A DNA stretch of 26,369 nucleotides, taken from a virus. Below the pieces are notes generated by a model, which saw only the letters and a program-made list of their open reading frames with translations, was not told where the DNA came from and did no database searches. Shown here piece after piece: positions 13,256 to 20,914 of this stretch. The position numbers and the translations under genes are program-made. The stretch spans positions 1-26,369 of IMG/VR virus record IMGVR_UViG_3300033141_006320; one strand, written 5' to 3'. The stretch's first letter is position 1; each line of letters starts with the position of its first letter.

Positions 13256-14539
13256 ATGGCTTTAACGGGAGGGATAGGTAACGTATTAGGGGCAGGAAAG
13301 ATAGGAAAGATAGGAATTCAAACAGAAGTACGAATAAGAAAAGGACGTTTACTAACTCCTGTGGGTGAGCATAATCTGTTACAGTATAACGGTTTGACAA
13401 ATAATCGAATACTTTATGACCAATATGAGATTCCAGGTGTATATGTATTTATACCTAAATTTAACTGGGATCCAGAAAATGGATTTAATTCATCTGAAGT
13501 TCATCCTGCATTTATATGGGATGGGGTAGAACATGACGGCTTTTGGGTTAGTAAATATCAAAATACTGCTGTTAAGATAATAGATGGAAGTATAAAAGAA
13601 ACTCCTACAGCCTCCTGGGATATAACAGGATATATAGCGGCTTCAATACCTTTTGTTGATCCCATCACATACGTATCATTAGATGACGCAAAGCAGCTTT
13701 GCTGGAATAAGAATAGTTCTGACATGATTGCTACAGGAAATTGCTTTCACCTTATGACTAATGCGGAACGAGCAGCAATAGCGTTATGGACATATCAAAT
13801 GGTGCAAGACGGTATATTACAACATATGCCATATGGTAATAACAATTATTGTCGAGATGTAAATGCGAAAGGCATTGTAGGGATACCGCTAAATCCAGCA
13901 CTTACAATTGGGAGTAATGGTGGAACATATGGTCCTCCATATTATGGAAGATGGAGAACCGGTAGTGGAGGCCCAAAGACAGCGCATAATCTTGATCTAT
14001 CTGGTGTTTTTGATCTAAATGGTAATGTATGGGAATGGATTGATGGCGCAAGGCTTGTAGATGGAGAAATACAAATTATAGAAAATAATGACGCTGCACT
14101 AGGAAGAGATACATGGGCAGCAATAGATCAAGGAGGGAACTTAGTTACTCCTGGAAGTACAGGAACACTAAAATACGATATTACTGGGGCAGATGACGGT
14201 GTAGAGCATGATGTAGGTGAGGTGAGTATAGATATCTCTATTTCTAATTATGTATCTATATCTTTTGCCCATAGCGCGTTTAAAGACATGCAGTATGGGA
14301 TTGCGTCGGTACCTTCTTTAGTTAGAAAACTTGCTCTTGTACCATTGTTAGCTTCGGATCAGGATGGATGTATGTTTGTGCGTAATTCTGGAGTAAGAGT
14401 AGTAAGTTATGGGGGGCACTTCTATAATGGTTTAGTAGCAGGATTGCATGCTTTACACCTACTGGCTGACTTTACGACGATATCTCTATCGATAGGTTTC
14501 CGTTCATGCTACATAGGAGATATTTCAGCTGTTACATAA
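13256..14539 (+). CDS. Formylglycine-enzyme/C-type-lectin-fold protein with DGR-like variable C-terminus
   Basis: A 427-residue protein. The ATG at 13256 follows GGAGGT; a TTG at 13241 is in frame but lacks support. The signature GVFDLNGNVWEWIDG (near residues 245-259) identifies the FGE-sulfatase/C-type-lectin fold used by DGR target proteins. The C-terminal segment (GVRVVSYGGHFYNG, LVAGLHALHLL, IGFRSC) has the same plan as known DGR variable regions: conserved G-G, N-G, A-G, A-L and IGFR anchors with varied residues between. The N-terminus (MALTGGIGNVLGAGKIGKIG) looks like a virion-binding segment. It is probably a displayed receptor- or ligand-binding protein whose specificity is, or was, altered by mutagenic reverse transcription. 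No RT is in the window. Confidence 0.8.
   Translation: MALTGGIGNVLGAGKIGKIGIQTEVRIRKGRLLTPVGEHNLLQYNGLTNNRILYDQYEIPGVYVFIPKFNWDPENGFNSSEVHPAFIWDGVEHDGFWVSKYQNTAVKIIDGSIKETPTASWDITGYIAASIPFVDPITYVSLDDAKQLCWNKNSSDMIATGNCFHLMTNAERAAIALWTYQMVQDGILQHMPYGNNNYCRDVNAKGIVGIPLNPALTIGSNGGTYGPPYYGRWRTGSGGPKTAHNLDLSGVFDLNGNVWEWIDGARLVDGEIQIIENNDAALGRDTWAAIDQGGNLVTPGSTGTLKYDITGADDGVEHDVGEVSIDISISNYVSISFAHSAFKDMQYGIASVPSLVRKLALVPLLASDQDGCMFVRNSGVRVVSYGGHFYNGLVAGLHALHLLADFTTISLSIGFRSCYIGDISAVT
14390..14535 (+). other. Putative DGR variable region (VR)
   Basis: The 3' end of the lectin-fold gene. The conserved anchors GVRV, GG (14411-14416), NG, AG, AL and IGFRSC frame varied codons. Several varied codons in a row end in C or T (CAC, TTC, TAT, AAT at 14417-14428), the outcome expected when adenines of AAY template codons are replaced. 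The limits are approximate, since the template repeat is not in the window. Confidence 0.55.
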
Positions 14540-14554
14540 TGGAGGGAGATAAAC

Positions 14555-14884
14555 ATGTATAAATATTTTAAAAACGAAAAAGGAGAAATCATTAACGAAG
14601 TTATACCAACGGATAAAATGGTGAATAGAGAAGTCGTGCGAAAAATAAGGCAAAAATATGATATTAATAAAGAATTTCAGATGCAGCGGTTAGGAATGAT
14701 TGACCCGGCAAATGCTGAATATCAGGAATATTTGTCTTATGTAGAAGAATGTATTACATGGGGAATTAATAGAAAGTTACAAGCACGTACAGATAGAGAG
14801 AAATGGAAAGATTATCAATGGAATGAAGAAGTAGAAACAAGAGAGGAATTTATACAGAGATTAAAAGAAGCAGGAATGATTTAA
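14555..14884 (+). CDS. Hypothetical protein downstream of the DGR-type lectin
   Basis: A 109-residue protein with ribosome site GGAGGGAG. The first 25 residues (MYKYFKNEKGEIINEVIPTD) look like a small beta unit; the rest is helical and charged (QKYDINKEFQMQRLGMIDPA, EYQEYLSYVEECITWGIN). Proteins of this plan are often found after phage tail-fibre or lectin genes, but I cannot name a family. It does not look like the DGR accessory protein Avd. It may be a chaperone or anchor for the lectin. Confidence 0.6.
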   Translation: MYKYFKNEKGEIINEVIPTDKMVNREVVRKIRQKYDINKEFQMQRLGMIDPANAEYQEYLSYVEECITWGINRKLQARTDREKWKDYQWNEEVETREEFIQRLKEAGMI

Positions 14885-14896
14885 AAAGAGGAAAAC

Positions 14897-15112
14897 ATGG
14901 ATGTAATTATCACAGCAGTAATATCAGCAGGAATTCCACTTATTAGCGTTGCAGTAGGGTATGGTGTTCTAAAAGCGAAAACAAACGAGCATGAAAAACG
15001 TCTTGCAGTAATTGAGAGGCAAAAAGTTGATAAAGAGGTGCTTGAAGAGATTGTAAAACGATTAGAGGAAAAGCTCGACTTTTTAATAAATCAGCACAAG
15101 AAAGGGGTGTAA
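14897..15112 (+). CDS. Small membrane/coiled-coil protein, lysis-associated
   Basis: A 71-residue protein with ribosome site AGAGGAAAA. Residues 3-25 (VIITAVISAGIPLISVAVGY) form one transmembrane helix, followed by a charged coiled-coil (EHEKRLAVIERQKVDKEVLE, then KRLEEKLDFLI). This membrane-anchored coiled coil recalls phage hemolysin XhlA-like or spanin-like lysis helpers. It is the first of three genes ending in the endolysin, so it is a holin or holin partner by context. Confidence 0.65.
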   Translation: MDVIITAVISAGIPLISVAVGYGVLKAKTNEHEKRLAVIERQKVDKEVLEEIVKRLEEKLDFLINQHKKGV

Positions 15113-15113
15113 A

Positions 15114-15392
15114 ATGGAGTGGTTAGAGGCATTATTCACATGGAAAAACTTTTTGTACTTTTTAATAATAGTGCTGGGCGCTTTTTTGACGGTTGTAAGT
15201 GCCAAATATCGTAACCTGGTTAAAGAAATAAAAGAAGCGGCAGAAACGGTTAGTCGGGCAATAGATGAAAAAAGCCCCGGGGGAAAGGAAATTACTAAAG
15301 AGGAGTATGAAAAAATCATGAAGGAAATATTGGATATATTTGCGGCTTTGCTAAGGCTTGTGTGGAGACCTTTTAGAGTGGGGATAAAATGA
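15114..15392 (+). CDS. Putative holin
   Basis: A 92-residue membrane protein starting two bases after the previous gene, ribosome site AAAGGGG. Residues 11-29 (KNFLYFLIIVLGAFLTVVSA) form a transmembrane helix, then comes a basic/acidic helical tail, and a second hydrophobic stretch lies near the end (LDIFAALLRLVWRPF). Size, membrane segment and direct coupling to the endolysin (four-base overlap) support a holin role, but holins have little sequence conservation and no family was recognised. Confidence 0.6.
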   Translation: MEWLEALFTWKNFLYFLIIVLGAFLTVVSAKYRNLVKEIKEAAETVSRAIDEKSPGGKEITKEEYEKIMKEILDIFAALLRLVWRPFRVGIK

Positions 15393-15817
15393 CTCGATAT
15401 GAAAAGGTAGAATTTATGATAGAGCTTGCACTGGGAATGGCAAAAGAGGGTATTCCCTATCGCTGGGGAGGTTCTAATCCGTTGACTGGTTTTGATTGTT
15501 CCGGGTTAATTGTGGAACTTCTAAAGAGTGTTGGTTTGGTTCCAGATAAATTTGATACGAATTCCAGGGGATTGTACCAGATGTTTAAGGATAAAGAAGT
15601 AAAGAAGCCTGATCGAGGATGTCTTGTGTTTTTTGGACCTTCGAAAGCGAAGATTAATCATATAGGACTTATGATAAATGACGAGCTGATGATTGAGGCA
15701 GGTGGTGGTGGTTCAAAAACTCGAACCCTGGAAGATGCTGCTAAACAGGGAGCCTGGATAAGAGTGCGTCCTTACAAAAGACGCTCTGACGTGGTCGCAT
15801 TCGTGAGTTTATTATGA
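15389..15817 (+). CDS. Endolysin, NlpC/P60 cysteine peptidase
   Basis: A 142-residue single-domain enzyme. Residues 24-45 (YRWGGSNPLTGFDCSGLIVE) carry the catalytic C37 in the classic FDCSG motif. H91 (INHIGL) is the catalytic His; the third polar residue is probably E103 (MIEAGGG), where many relatives have His, Asn or Gln. There is no separate cell-wall binding domain and no signal peptide, so it needs the holin to reach the wall. NlpC/P60 enzymes cut peptide bonds in peptidoglycan stems. It starts in a GGGGATAAAATGA overlap with the holin gene. Confidence 0.85.
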   Translation: MTRYEKVEFMIELALGMAKEGIPYRWGGSNPLTGFDCSGLIVELLKSVGLVPDKFDTNSRGLYQMFKDKEVKKPDRGCLVFFGPSKAKINHIGLMINDELMIEAGGGGSKTRTLEDAAKQGAWIRVRPYKRRSDVVAFVSLL

Positions 15818-15827
15818 GGAGGTGATT

Positions 15828-17300
15828 ATGCCCTGGGAGGAGACTGAAAAGGAAATTAGGCATCGTCTGAAAGATCCTCAGTTATATGAAACATGCCGCT
15901 CAAAAGATCTTGGTGGTGGTGTGAGAATGATTTATTGCAAAAGAAAAGATAATGGAGAGTGGGAAGCTCAGGCGCTGCGGTTTGATAAAGAAAAATTCAC
16001 AGTGAAACAGGCGAAAAAGTGGCTGGAAGAACATAAAGACAGTTTCGCAGAAAAAGAATTGTTTGACGAATCTGACGAGGAAATCACTATGGAAAGCGAA
16101 CAGTTTGAGGAGATCAAGGGGCTGGAAATTTTTAAGATAGGTACCGCGGAAACAAAAAATTACACTATAAAAGACCTGGATAATATGGTTAAAAAAGCTG
16201 AGGAAGGAATTCACGAAGCACCGGTTGTTATCTCTCATGATGAAAACCAGGATTTGCTCGCTGCGGATAAACTTCCGGCTGCTGGATGGATTAAGAAGCT
16301 TTATCGGAAAGGGAAATCACTTTTTGCGGATATTGTAGATGTCCCGAAAGTTGTTGCTGAGCTTATCCGCAAAAAAGCACTGAAAAAGCGTTCCGTGGAA
16401 ATCTATCATGATTTTGTTGATGATGCAGGGAAGCATCATGGCAAAGTAATTCGCCGTCTTGCTCTTCTGGGAGGTGCTATCCCCCGGATCAAGTCCCTCA
16501 GCGATCATCTGGCGCTGTATGAAGAAACAAAGCAGGAATTTTCCACTGTGTCCTTTTCTGAGATGGATGAGTCCATCGAGGGGACAATGAAACAAGATGA
16601 ATTCAGCCGGAAACTGGATGATATATATTGGATTTTCCGTGACAAGCTATGGAAAGTCTGGTGGGATCAGGAAGCCACGGATGATGAAAAGAAAACCAGA
16701 TTTAAATCTTTAATAGATGAATTCGCATCTCTGATACAGGAGATCTTTAAGGATACCATTGGAAGCTTTTCAGAAAATAACAGGGAGGATAATCAAATGA
16801 GTACGGAAAACAAAATGAAAATTGAAGAGGAAGCGAAAAAGAGATATGTCGAAGAGTTTGCAGAAAAATACGGAATCTCTCCAGAGGAAGCGGTTCAAAA
16901 GATGAAGGAGATGGAGAGAAAGCAAAAAGAGGAAGAGATCAACAGATTCTGTGAGAATCTGAAGCGCGAAGGACTGGCACCTGTGATTGTGGATCAATAC
17001 AAGGAAATTCTTACCAAAGCCACATTTGATTCCTTCACTGAAGGTGAATCTCTCAATGAGAGATTAAATCAGCTGATGGCTGATATCGCCAAACACGTGA
17101 AGGAAGGTACTGCCTACGTGGAATTTCAGGAGAAGGGTAAAGTAGGCGCCAATGGTGCTGATGTCGATAAGGATACGAAAAAGTTCGGCGAGAATGCAGT
17201 GAATATTGATCTGATGAAGAAAGCAAAAGCTTATGCAAAGGAGCACAAAATAAGCTTCGCTGAAGCAATGCAAGTTGTAGCAAATGAGGAGGAGGAATAA
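15828..17300 (+). CDS. Head maturation protease with C-terminal scaffold (Mu I-like)
   Basis: A 490-residue protein. The ATG at 15828 has AGGAGG (15817-15822) five bases upstream; the in-frame GTG at 15822 overlaps that site. Residues 1-75 form a small domain seen before many phage proteases (RHRLKDPQLYETCR, QALRFDKEKFTVKQAKKWLE). Residues 100-235 resemble the Mu gpI protease region (EAPVVISHDENQDLLA, PAAGWIKKLYRKGKSLFADI, KRSVEIYHDF). From residue 324 on the sequence is a charged helical scaffold. The protease trims the scaffold during head assembly. The catalytic residues cannot be assigned with confidence from sequence alone. Confidence 0.8.
   Translation: MPWEETEKEIRHRLKDPQLYETCRSKDLGGGVRMIYCKRKDNGEWEAQALRFDKEKFTVKQAKKWLEEHKDSFAEKELFDESDEEITMESEQFEEIKGLEIFKIGTAETKNYTIKDLDNMVKKAEEGIHEAPVVISHDENQDLLAADKLPAAGWIKKLYRKGKSLFADIVDVPKVVAELIRKKALKKRSVEIYHDFVDDAGKHHGKVIRRLALLGGAIPRIKSLSDHLALYEETKQEFSTVSFSEMDESIEGTMKQDEFSRKLDDIYWIFRDKLWKVWWDQEATDDEKKTRFKSLIDEFASLIQEIFKDTIGSFSENNREDNQMSTENKMKIEEEAKKRYVEEFAEKYGISPEEAVQKMKEMERKQKEEEINRFCENLKREGLAPVIVDQYKEILTKATFDSFTEGESLNERLNQLMADIAKHVKEGTAYVEFQEKGKVGANGADVDKDTKKFGENAVNIDLMKKAKAYAKEHKISFAEAMQVVANEEEE
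16797..17300 (+). CDS. Nested in-frame scaffold protein (Mu Z-like)
   Basis: Within the protease gene and in the same frame, AGGGAGGATAATCAA precedes an ATG at 16797, an excellent ribosome site in an otherwise coding region. The product would be the 167-residue C-terminal part: charged, helical (KMKIEEEAKKRYVEEFAEKY) and ending in EEEE. This copies the Mu I/Z and lambda C/Nu3 arrangement, where the same end is made alone as the internal scaffold of the procapsid. The nested start is inferred from the ribosome site and the homologous layout. Confidence 0.65.
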   Translation: MSTENKMKIEEEAKKRYVEEFAEKYGISPEEAVQKMKEMERKQKEEEINRFCENLKREGLAPVIVDQYKEILTKATFDSFTEGESLNERLNQLMADIAKHVKEGTAYVEFQEKGKVGANGADVDKDTKKFGENAVNIDLMKKAKAYAKEHKISFAEAMQVVANEEEE

Positions 17301-17302
17301 CT

Positions 17303-17698
17303 ATGGCTCTTTATTCTGGTGTATATAAAACAGTTACCAAGTCCTGGATAGCTGAAGAGGATGTAGATCCGTTTAGGACAGTTAAATTTGGCACGGATAC
17401 CAATGGGGTAGTATATACGAACGCACAGGGCGAAAAAGCGATCGGTGTAACTCTACATGAGGCAAAAAAAGGACAGCCCGTGGAGGTATTGCATCTGGGA
17501 ATCTGTCCTGTTGTAGTGGCTGCCGCTGCCGGACTCAGTAGAGGTAGCAATATCACTCCATCAGCGACTGCTGGAAAGGTAGAGGTTGCAGCAGCTGGTG
17601 ATTATGTAATTGGGACTCTCCTGGATGTGCCATCCGCAGATGGAGATCAAATCTTAGCATTCATCGATTGTTTAAAATTCGAGGCAACGGTAGCATAA
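17303..17698 (+). CDS. Capsid decoration protein (DUF2190-like)
   Basis: A 131-residue beta-rich protein, ATG after GAGGAGGAATAACT, two bases past the protease stop. The pattern (VYTNAQGEKAIGVTLHEAKK, GQPVEVLHLGICPVVVAAAA, GDYVIGTLLDVPSADGDQI) fits the small glycine- and alanine-rich cement proteins (DUF2190 or head-decoration type) that sit on HK97-fold capsids and stabilise them. Its place between protease and major capsid genes is standard. Confidence 0.75.
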   Translation: MALYSGVYKTVTKSWIAEEDVDPFRTVKFGTDTNGVVYTNAQGEKAIGVTLHEAKKGQPVEVLHLGICPVVVAAAAGLSRGSNITPSATAGKVEVAAAGDYVIGTLLDVPSADGDQILAFIDCLKFEATVA

Positions 17699-17717
17699 AA
17701 TAGGGAGGAATTAAACC

Positions 17718-18668
17718 ATGCCAGTACCTGAGAACTATCATATAGATGCAGCTCTTACCACCTTTGCGGTGGAAATAGGTGCAGGTGGTCCTTTTGTTGC
17801 AGACAAAATTTTTCCTATCGTAGAGGTCAAAAAGGAAAGTGACAAATACAAGATATATCCTAAACCGGAAATTCGGGATGATGTAGAAACAATCCGTAGC
17901 GCCAGTGGGTTGGCTCCAGAGATAGACTGGAAGCCATCCGAAGATACGTATTCATGCAAAGAACATGCTCTGCGTCGATTCATTCCCGATCGAACCAGGA
18001 ATAATGCTGATAATCCTATCAAGCTGGAACAGAATACTATACGAAAACTTCTGCATAAGATTCGCCTGGGAATAGAAAAGCGAGTAAAATCCATTGGGAT
18101 GTCTCCTTCATACATCACTAACAACGCGACTCCTTCGGTTAAATGGGATAGTACAACCAGCACACCTGAAATTGAAAAAAACATCGACACGGCAAAGGAG
18201 GCTGTCGTTAAGCAGTGTGGTTTTGAACCTAACATTATTGTTATACCGCCTGCTGTCGCAAAAGTGATTAAAAGAGATCCTTCTATCCGGGAGTTGATAA
18301 AATACACAAACAGTGATCTCCTGGTGAATGGAGACCTACCTCCGACAATCTTTAATCTGAAAGTAATAATTCCAGGAGCGATTGAAGATATATCCAATCC
18401 TGCACAGGCTCAGGATTTAGCAAGAATATGGTCTGAGGATAACGTGCTAATTGCTTATGTCGATCCTGAAGCCGACGATACGGACACAATCACCCTGGGA
18501 AAGCAGTTCAGATGTAAGATGACCGCGCACCAGGTTGATGAATTGATTGCGGTGTGGCGGTACAGAGAGGAAGCCAGACACGGAGAGTGGTTTGAGGTAG
18601 GACTTCTGAACGATGAGAAGCTAATTTCCGCGGCGTGCGGATTCTTGCTAACTGATGTTTTGGCATAA
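17718..18668 (+). CDS. Major capsid protein
   Basis: A 316-residue protein with ribosome site AGGGAGGAATT. It matches a phage capsid family by pattern: MPVPENYHIDAALTTFAVEI, VADKIFPIVEVKKESDKYKI, RRFIPDRTRNNADNPIKLEQ, and the C-terminal region with CGFLLTDVLA. In the HK97 fold this N-terminal part is the extended arm and the rest makes the shell. It follows the protease and decoration genes and precedes a stable stem-loop. It should be the most abundant virion protein. Confidence 0.85.
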   Translation: MPVPENYHIDAALTTFAVEIGAGGPFVADKIFPIVEVKKESDKYKIYPKPEIRDDVETIRSASGLAPEIDWKPSEDTYSCKEHALRRFIPDRTRNNADNPIKLEQNTIRKLLHKIRLGIEKRVKSIGMSPSYITNNATPSVKWDSTTSTPEIEKNIDTAKEAVVKQCGFEPNIIVIPPAVAKVIKRDPSIRELIKYTNSDLLVNGDLPPTIFNLKVIIPGAIEDISNPAQAQDLARIWSEDNVLIAYVDPEADDTDTITLGKQFRCKMTAHQVDELIAVWRYREEARHGEWFEVGLLNDEKLISAACGFLLTDVLA

Positions 18669-18675
18669 GTTAACG

Positions 18676-18738
18676 TTATCCCGGCGGCTTTTCTGCTTTC
18701 AAGACCACTTCTGTTGTACTACTCAGCCGCCGGGATAA
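18676..18738. terminator. Strong GC-rich inverted repeat after the capsid gene
   Basis: A perfect 14-bp inverted repeat, TTATCCCGGCGGCT (18676-18689) and AGCCGCCGGGATAA (18725-18738), encloses a 35-base loop in the gap between the capsid gene and the next ATG. It has no T-run on either side, so it is not a textbook rho-independent terminator. It may partly terminate, pause or serve as an RNase site that lowers expression of the tail genes relative to capsid. It is much richer in GC than its surroundings. Confidence 0.5.
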
Positions 18739-18757
18739 TGGAAACCGGGAGGTGATC

Positions 18758-19042
18758 ATGAAGGTCTTTAAAACTAATGTGATGTATGGACATATACTTC
18801 TCAAAAAAGGTACTCCAGTGGATTCATATAAGAATCTTTCTACTAAAGATATCAGGGTACTTGCGTCCTTCATAGAAGAAGTTAAAGAAGAAACTAAGGA
18901 TAATACCAAAGAGGCAACTGAAGAAAAGGATCTCACAAAATTGAGCTATAAAGAGCTAACCAAGCTTGCGGAAAAGAAGGGAATCCCTGGATATAAAAAA
19001 CTTAAAAAAGCAGATTTGATTAAAGCGCTAATGGGTGAATAA
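18758..19042 (+). CDS. Small head-tail region protein with HeH/SAP-like C-terminus
   Basis: A 94-residue protein. I chose the ATG at 18758, with GGGAGGTG just upstream; a GTG at 18752 would lie inside that site. Residues 1-35 (MKVFKTNVMYGHILLKKGTP) form a small beta unit, 40-62 an acidic, Thr-rich linker (EEVKEETKDNTKEA). Residues 63-92 (LSYKELTKLAEKKGIPGYKK) form a helix-extension-helix of the HeH/SAP/Rho-N kind that binds DNA or structural partners. Its position between capsid and connector genes is usual for this type of phage protein. Confidence 0.65.
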   Translation: MKVFKTNVMYGHILLKKGTPVDSYKNLSTKDIRVLASFIEEVKEETKDNTKEATEEKDLTKLSYKELTKLAEKKGIPGYKKLKKADLIKALMGE

Positions 19043-19521
19043 TGCCTGTTTATACAACTATTGAAGCCGTGGAACAGTGGACTCCTTCCAATCTACCGGA
19101 CACAATCGATAACACATTCAAAACAAATGCTATAGCGCAAGCATCTGAAGAAATTGATGCAGCGCTAACTAAATTTGGACTGGCATATAAATCCAATACG
19201 CAAAAATTCCCGGATATCACGGATTCTCCACCTACACCTGTAATCATACAAGAGGTAGCTCAGTGGTTGGCTGCATATAGATATTATGTTAAGCTTAAGG
19301 AAATTAATAAGAACATGGAGATGAAGCAGGGATTTCTCTTGCGGGATATGGCGAAAAAGCGGCTGGAACGTATTAACAACGGCGAAATGGACGTGATTCT
19401 CAGCGATGGTACAAAAATCGAAAGATATGTGAATGATATTTATCACACGAAAGATGGCGTTGAACCACGTATTAACGATACTAACGTTAGCGACTTTGAT
19501 CCATTTGCACAATATGAGTGA
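19042..19521 (+). CDS. Head-tail connector (DUF1320, Mu gp36-like)
   Basis: A 159-residue protein that starts one base into the previous stop (TAATG). The pattern YTTIEAVEQWTPSNLPD, AIAQASEEIDAALTKFG, and then IIQEVAQWLAAYRYYVKLKE and AKKRLERINNG fits the gp36 / DUF1320 adaptor family, all-helical proteins that form the ring between portal and tail. The C-terminal part (residues 120-159) is longer than usual. It overlaps the next gene by eight bases. Confidence 0.75.
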   Translation: MPVYTTIEAVEQWTPSNLPDTIDNTFKTNAIAQASEEIDAALTKFGLAYKSNTQKFPDITDSPPTPVIIQEVAQWLAAYRYYVKLKEINKNMEMKQGFLLRDMAKKRLERINNGEMDVILSDGTKIERYVNDIYHTKDGVEPRINDTNVSDFDPFAQYE

Positions 19522-20026
19522 GATAACGACACGTATTAAATTTGAAAAGGCATTAGCTGAATTACGACAGACGGTAATAAAAGTTGTAAACTTACGGACG
19601 CCTCTGAAACAGTTTGGTGTATATATGATTCAGCGAACAAAGCAAACATTTATAATGTTAGGCAAAGGCGGAACTTTCCGGGGAGTAACATGGAAACCCT
19701 TTGCTAATCAGTACGTACGCAAGGATGGAACAGTTATTCCAGCCTGGGGAGGTATAGAGAAAGTTAAGGGAAAAGGTAAAGTCCTGGGCAGACTTCGTCC
19801 CAGCAAGAAGCGAGTTACCGAACAATCGGAACTCCTTCGGGATACCGTGCAATTATATGCCGCTATTCCTTCAGGTATGATAGTAGATGATGAGGGTTTG
19901 CATATTGCTACATCCAAAGAATATGGCGTATACCAGCAAAGGACACGTCCATTTTTATTTTTCGAAGTACCTAAGGATATTAATGAATTACGAAAGTTTA
20001 TTATTGCGAGGCTGAATCATGGCTGA
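19514..20026 (+). CDS. Phage virion morphogenesis protein (Mu gpG-like)
   Basis: A 170-residue protein. I chose ATG 19514, inside the previous gene; an upstream in-frame ATG at 19433 would add 27 residues and a much longer overlap. The match is to the phage virion morphogenesis family (Mu gpG): KQFGVYMIQRTKQTF, GVTWKPFANQYVRKDG, SELLRDTVQLYAAI and EYGVYQQRTRPFLFF. Family members act in tail completion or joining. No Shine-Dalgarno is seen before the ATG, so translation likely depends on the overlap. Confidence 0.75.
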   Translation: MSEITTRIKFEKALAELRQTVIKVVNLRTPLKQFGVYMIQRTKQTFIMLGKGGTFRGVTWKPFANQYVRKDGTVIPAWGGIEKVKGKGKVLGRLRPSKKRVTEQSELLRDTVQLYAAIPSGMIVDDEGLHIATSKEYGVYQQRTRPFLFFEVPKDINELRKFIIARLNHG

Positions 20027-20474
20027 TGAATACAATGAACTAGAGTCGAGCATTGCCTCTGCGTTACAAATGGATGAGTGGCTCGGTAATAAAACCAATG
20101 TAGCCGTAATAGAGGAAAAATTTACCAGAGAAATAGAAAGTGCATATGAACATCAGCTCCCCCGGATTGGTGTTCTGGTGATTGGAGAAGAATCAGAGAG
20201 CGACATTGGGCAGGCATATTATCGCAGGACATTTAACATTCTGATAGAAGTAATATGCGCAGGCGGATATTCGCCACAGGTGGATACTGATTTAAAACAT
20301 ATTCTGGCGGAAGTACGGAGGTTTTTCAGGGAAGAAAATAGAAAGGATATCCGGCTGAATAATCCTGATATTATTGAGATAAGTAATGGTGATATGCACA
20401 TTAATTACAACTTTGAAAGTGAACACGTGCATGTAGGTTATACGAACGTAAAAGTAACAATTAACCAACAATAA
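20019..20474 (+). CDS. Tail terminator-like protein (Mu gp37-like)
   Basis: A 151-residue alpha/beta protein; its ATG overlaps the previous gene by eight bases. The order ELESSIASALQM, HQLPRIGVLVIGEES, RRTFNILIEVICAGG, DTDLKHILAEVRRFF and VGYTNVKVTI is that of the tail terminator / gp37 family: a four-stranded sheet against two helices. Such proteins cap the tail tube and join it to the head. Position (after gpG, before the tube) agrees. Confidence 0.7.
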   Translation: MADEYNELESSIASALQMDEWLGNKTNVAVIEEKFTREIESAYEHQLPRIGVLVIGEESESDIGQAYYRRTFNILIEVICAGGYSPQVDTDLKHILAEVRRFFREENRKDIRLNNPDIIEISNGDMHINYNFESEHVHVGYTNVKVTINQQ

Positions 20475-20486
20475 GGAGAGGTAGCC

Positions 20487-20900
20487 ATGGCACTGGATCC
20501 ATCAAAAGTAGTATATGGGCCGTTTAATGTTAGCTTTAAAGATAGTACCCCAGCGGAAGTCTTCGGGGTTACCGGATTGAAATATGATGCTGTTAAGTTT
20601 TCTGGAGAGACGAAAGAAGGCAGTATCGAACTGGAAGACGGAAAAGAAAAATTCTGGACAGAAGGCAGAAAGCTTGTTGTTGAGATTACTGTTACTCAGT
20701 TAGACACAAGTGATTTAGCAAATATTGAAGACAATTCGATTGTGTCAGTAGAGCTCACTTTCTTACAAGCTAACAAAACAATCACAATTTCTAATCCTGA
20801 TCAGATAGTCACACACATTGACGAAGGATTTAAGACTCGCATTAAGATTACAAAGACCGGAGACGTTTCACAGGCCTGGGGAGACATTCTTAGTCTATAA
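20487..20900 (+). CDS. Major tail tube protein (probable)
   Basis: A 137-residue beta-rich protein with strong ribosome site AAGGAGAGGTAGCC. The N-terminus MALDPSKVVYGPFNVSF, then GVTGLKYDAVKFSGETKEGS and TQLDTSDLANIEDNSIV, resemble tail tube proteins of siphoviruses (jelly-roll-like hexamer subunits). It stands directly before the chaperone and tape measure genes, the expected place. No sheath gene precedes it. Confidence 0.65.
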   Translation: MALDPSKVVYGPFNVSFKDSTPAEVFGVTGLKYDAVKFSGETKEGSIELEDGKEKFWTEGRKLVVEITVTQLDTSDLANIEDNSIVSVELTFLQANKTITISNPDQIVTHIDEGFKTRIKITKTGDVSQAWGDILSL

Positions 20901-20914
20901 TCAATGGAGGCAAT

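Noticed and set aside
14555-14884. DGR accessory protein Avd
   Set aside because: Size is near but the sequence does not look like the Avd four-helix bundle and no RT follows; left as unknown.
17738-18397. A 219-residue leftward open frame opposite the capsid gene
   Set aside because: It is the antisense of a clearly coding, family-matched capsid gene, has no ribosome site and no recognisable domains.
18676-18738. Integron attC-type recombination site
   Set aside because: The paired arms lack the expected GTTRRRY/RYYYAAC ends in the correct places and no integron integrase is present.
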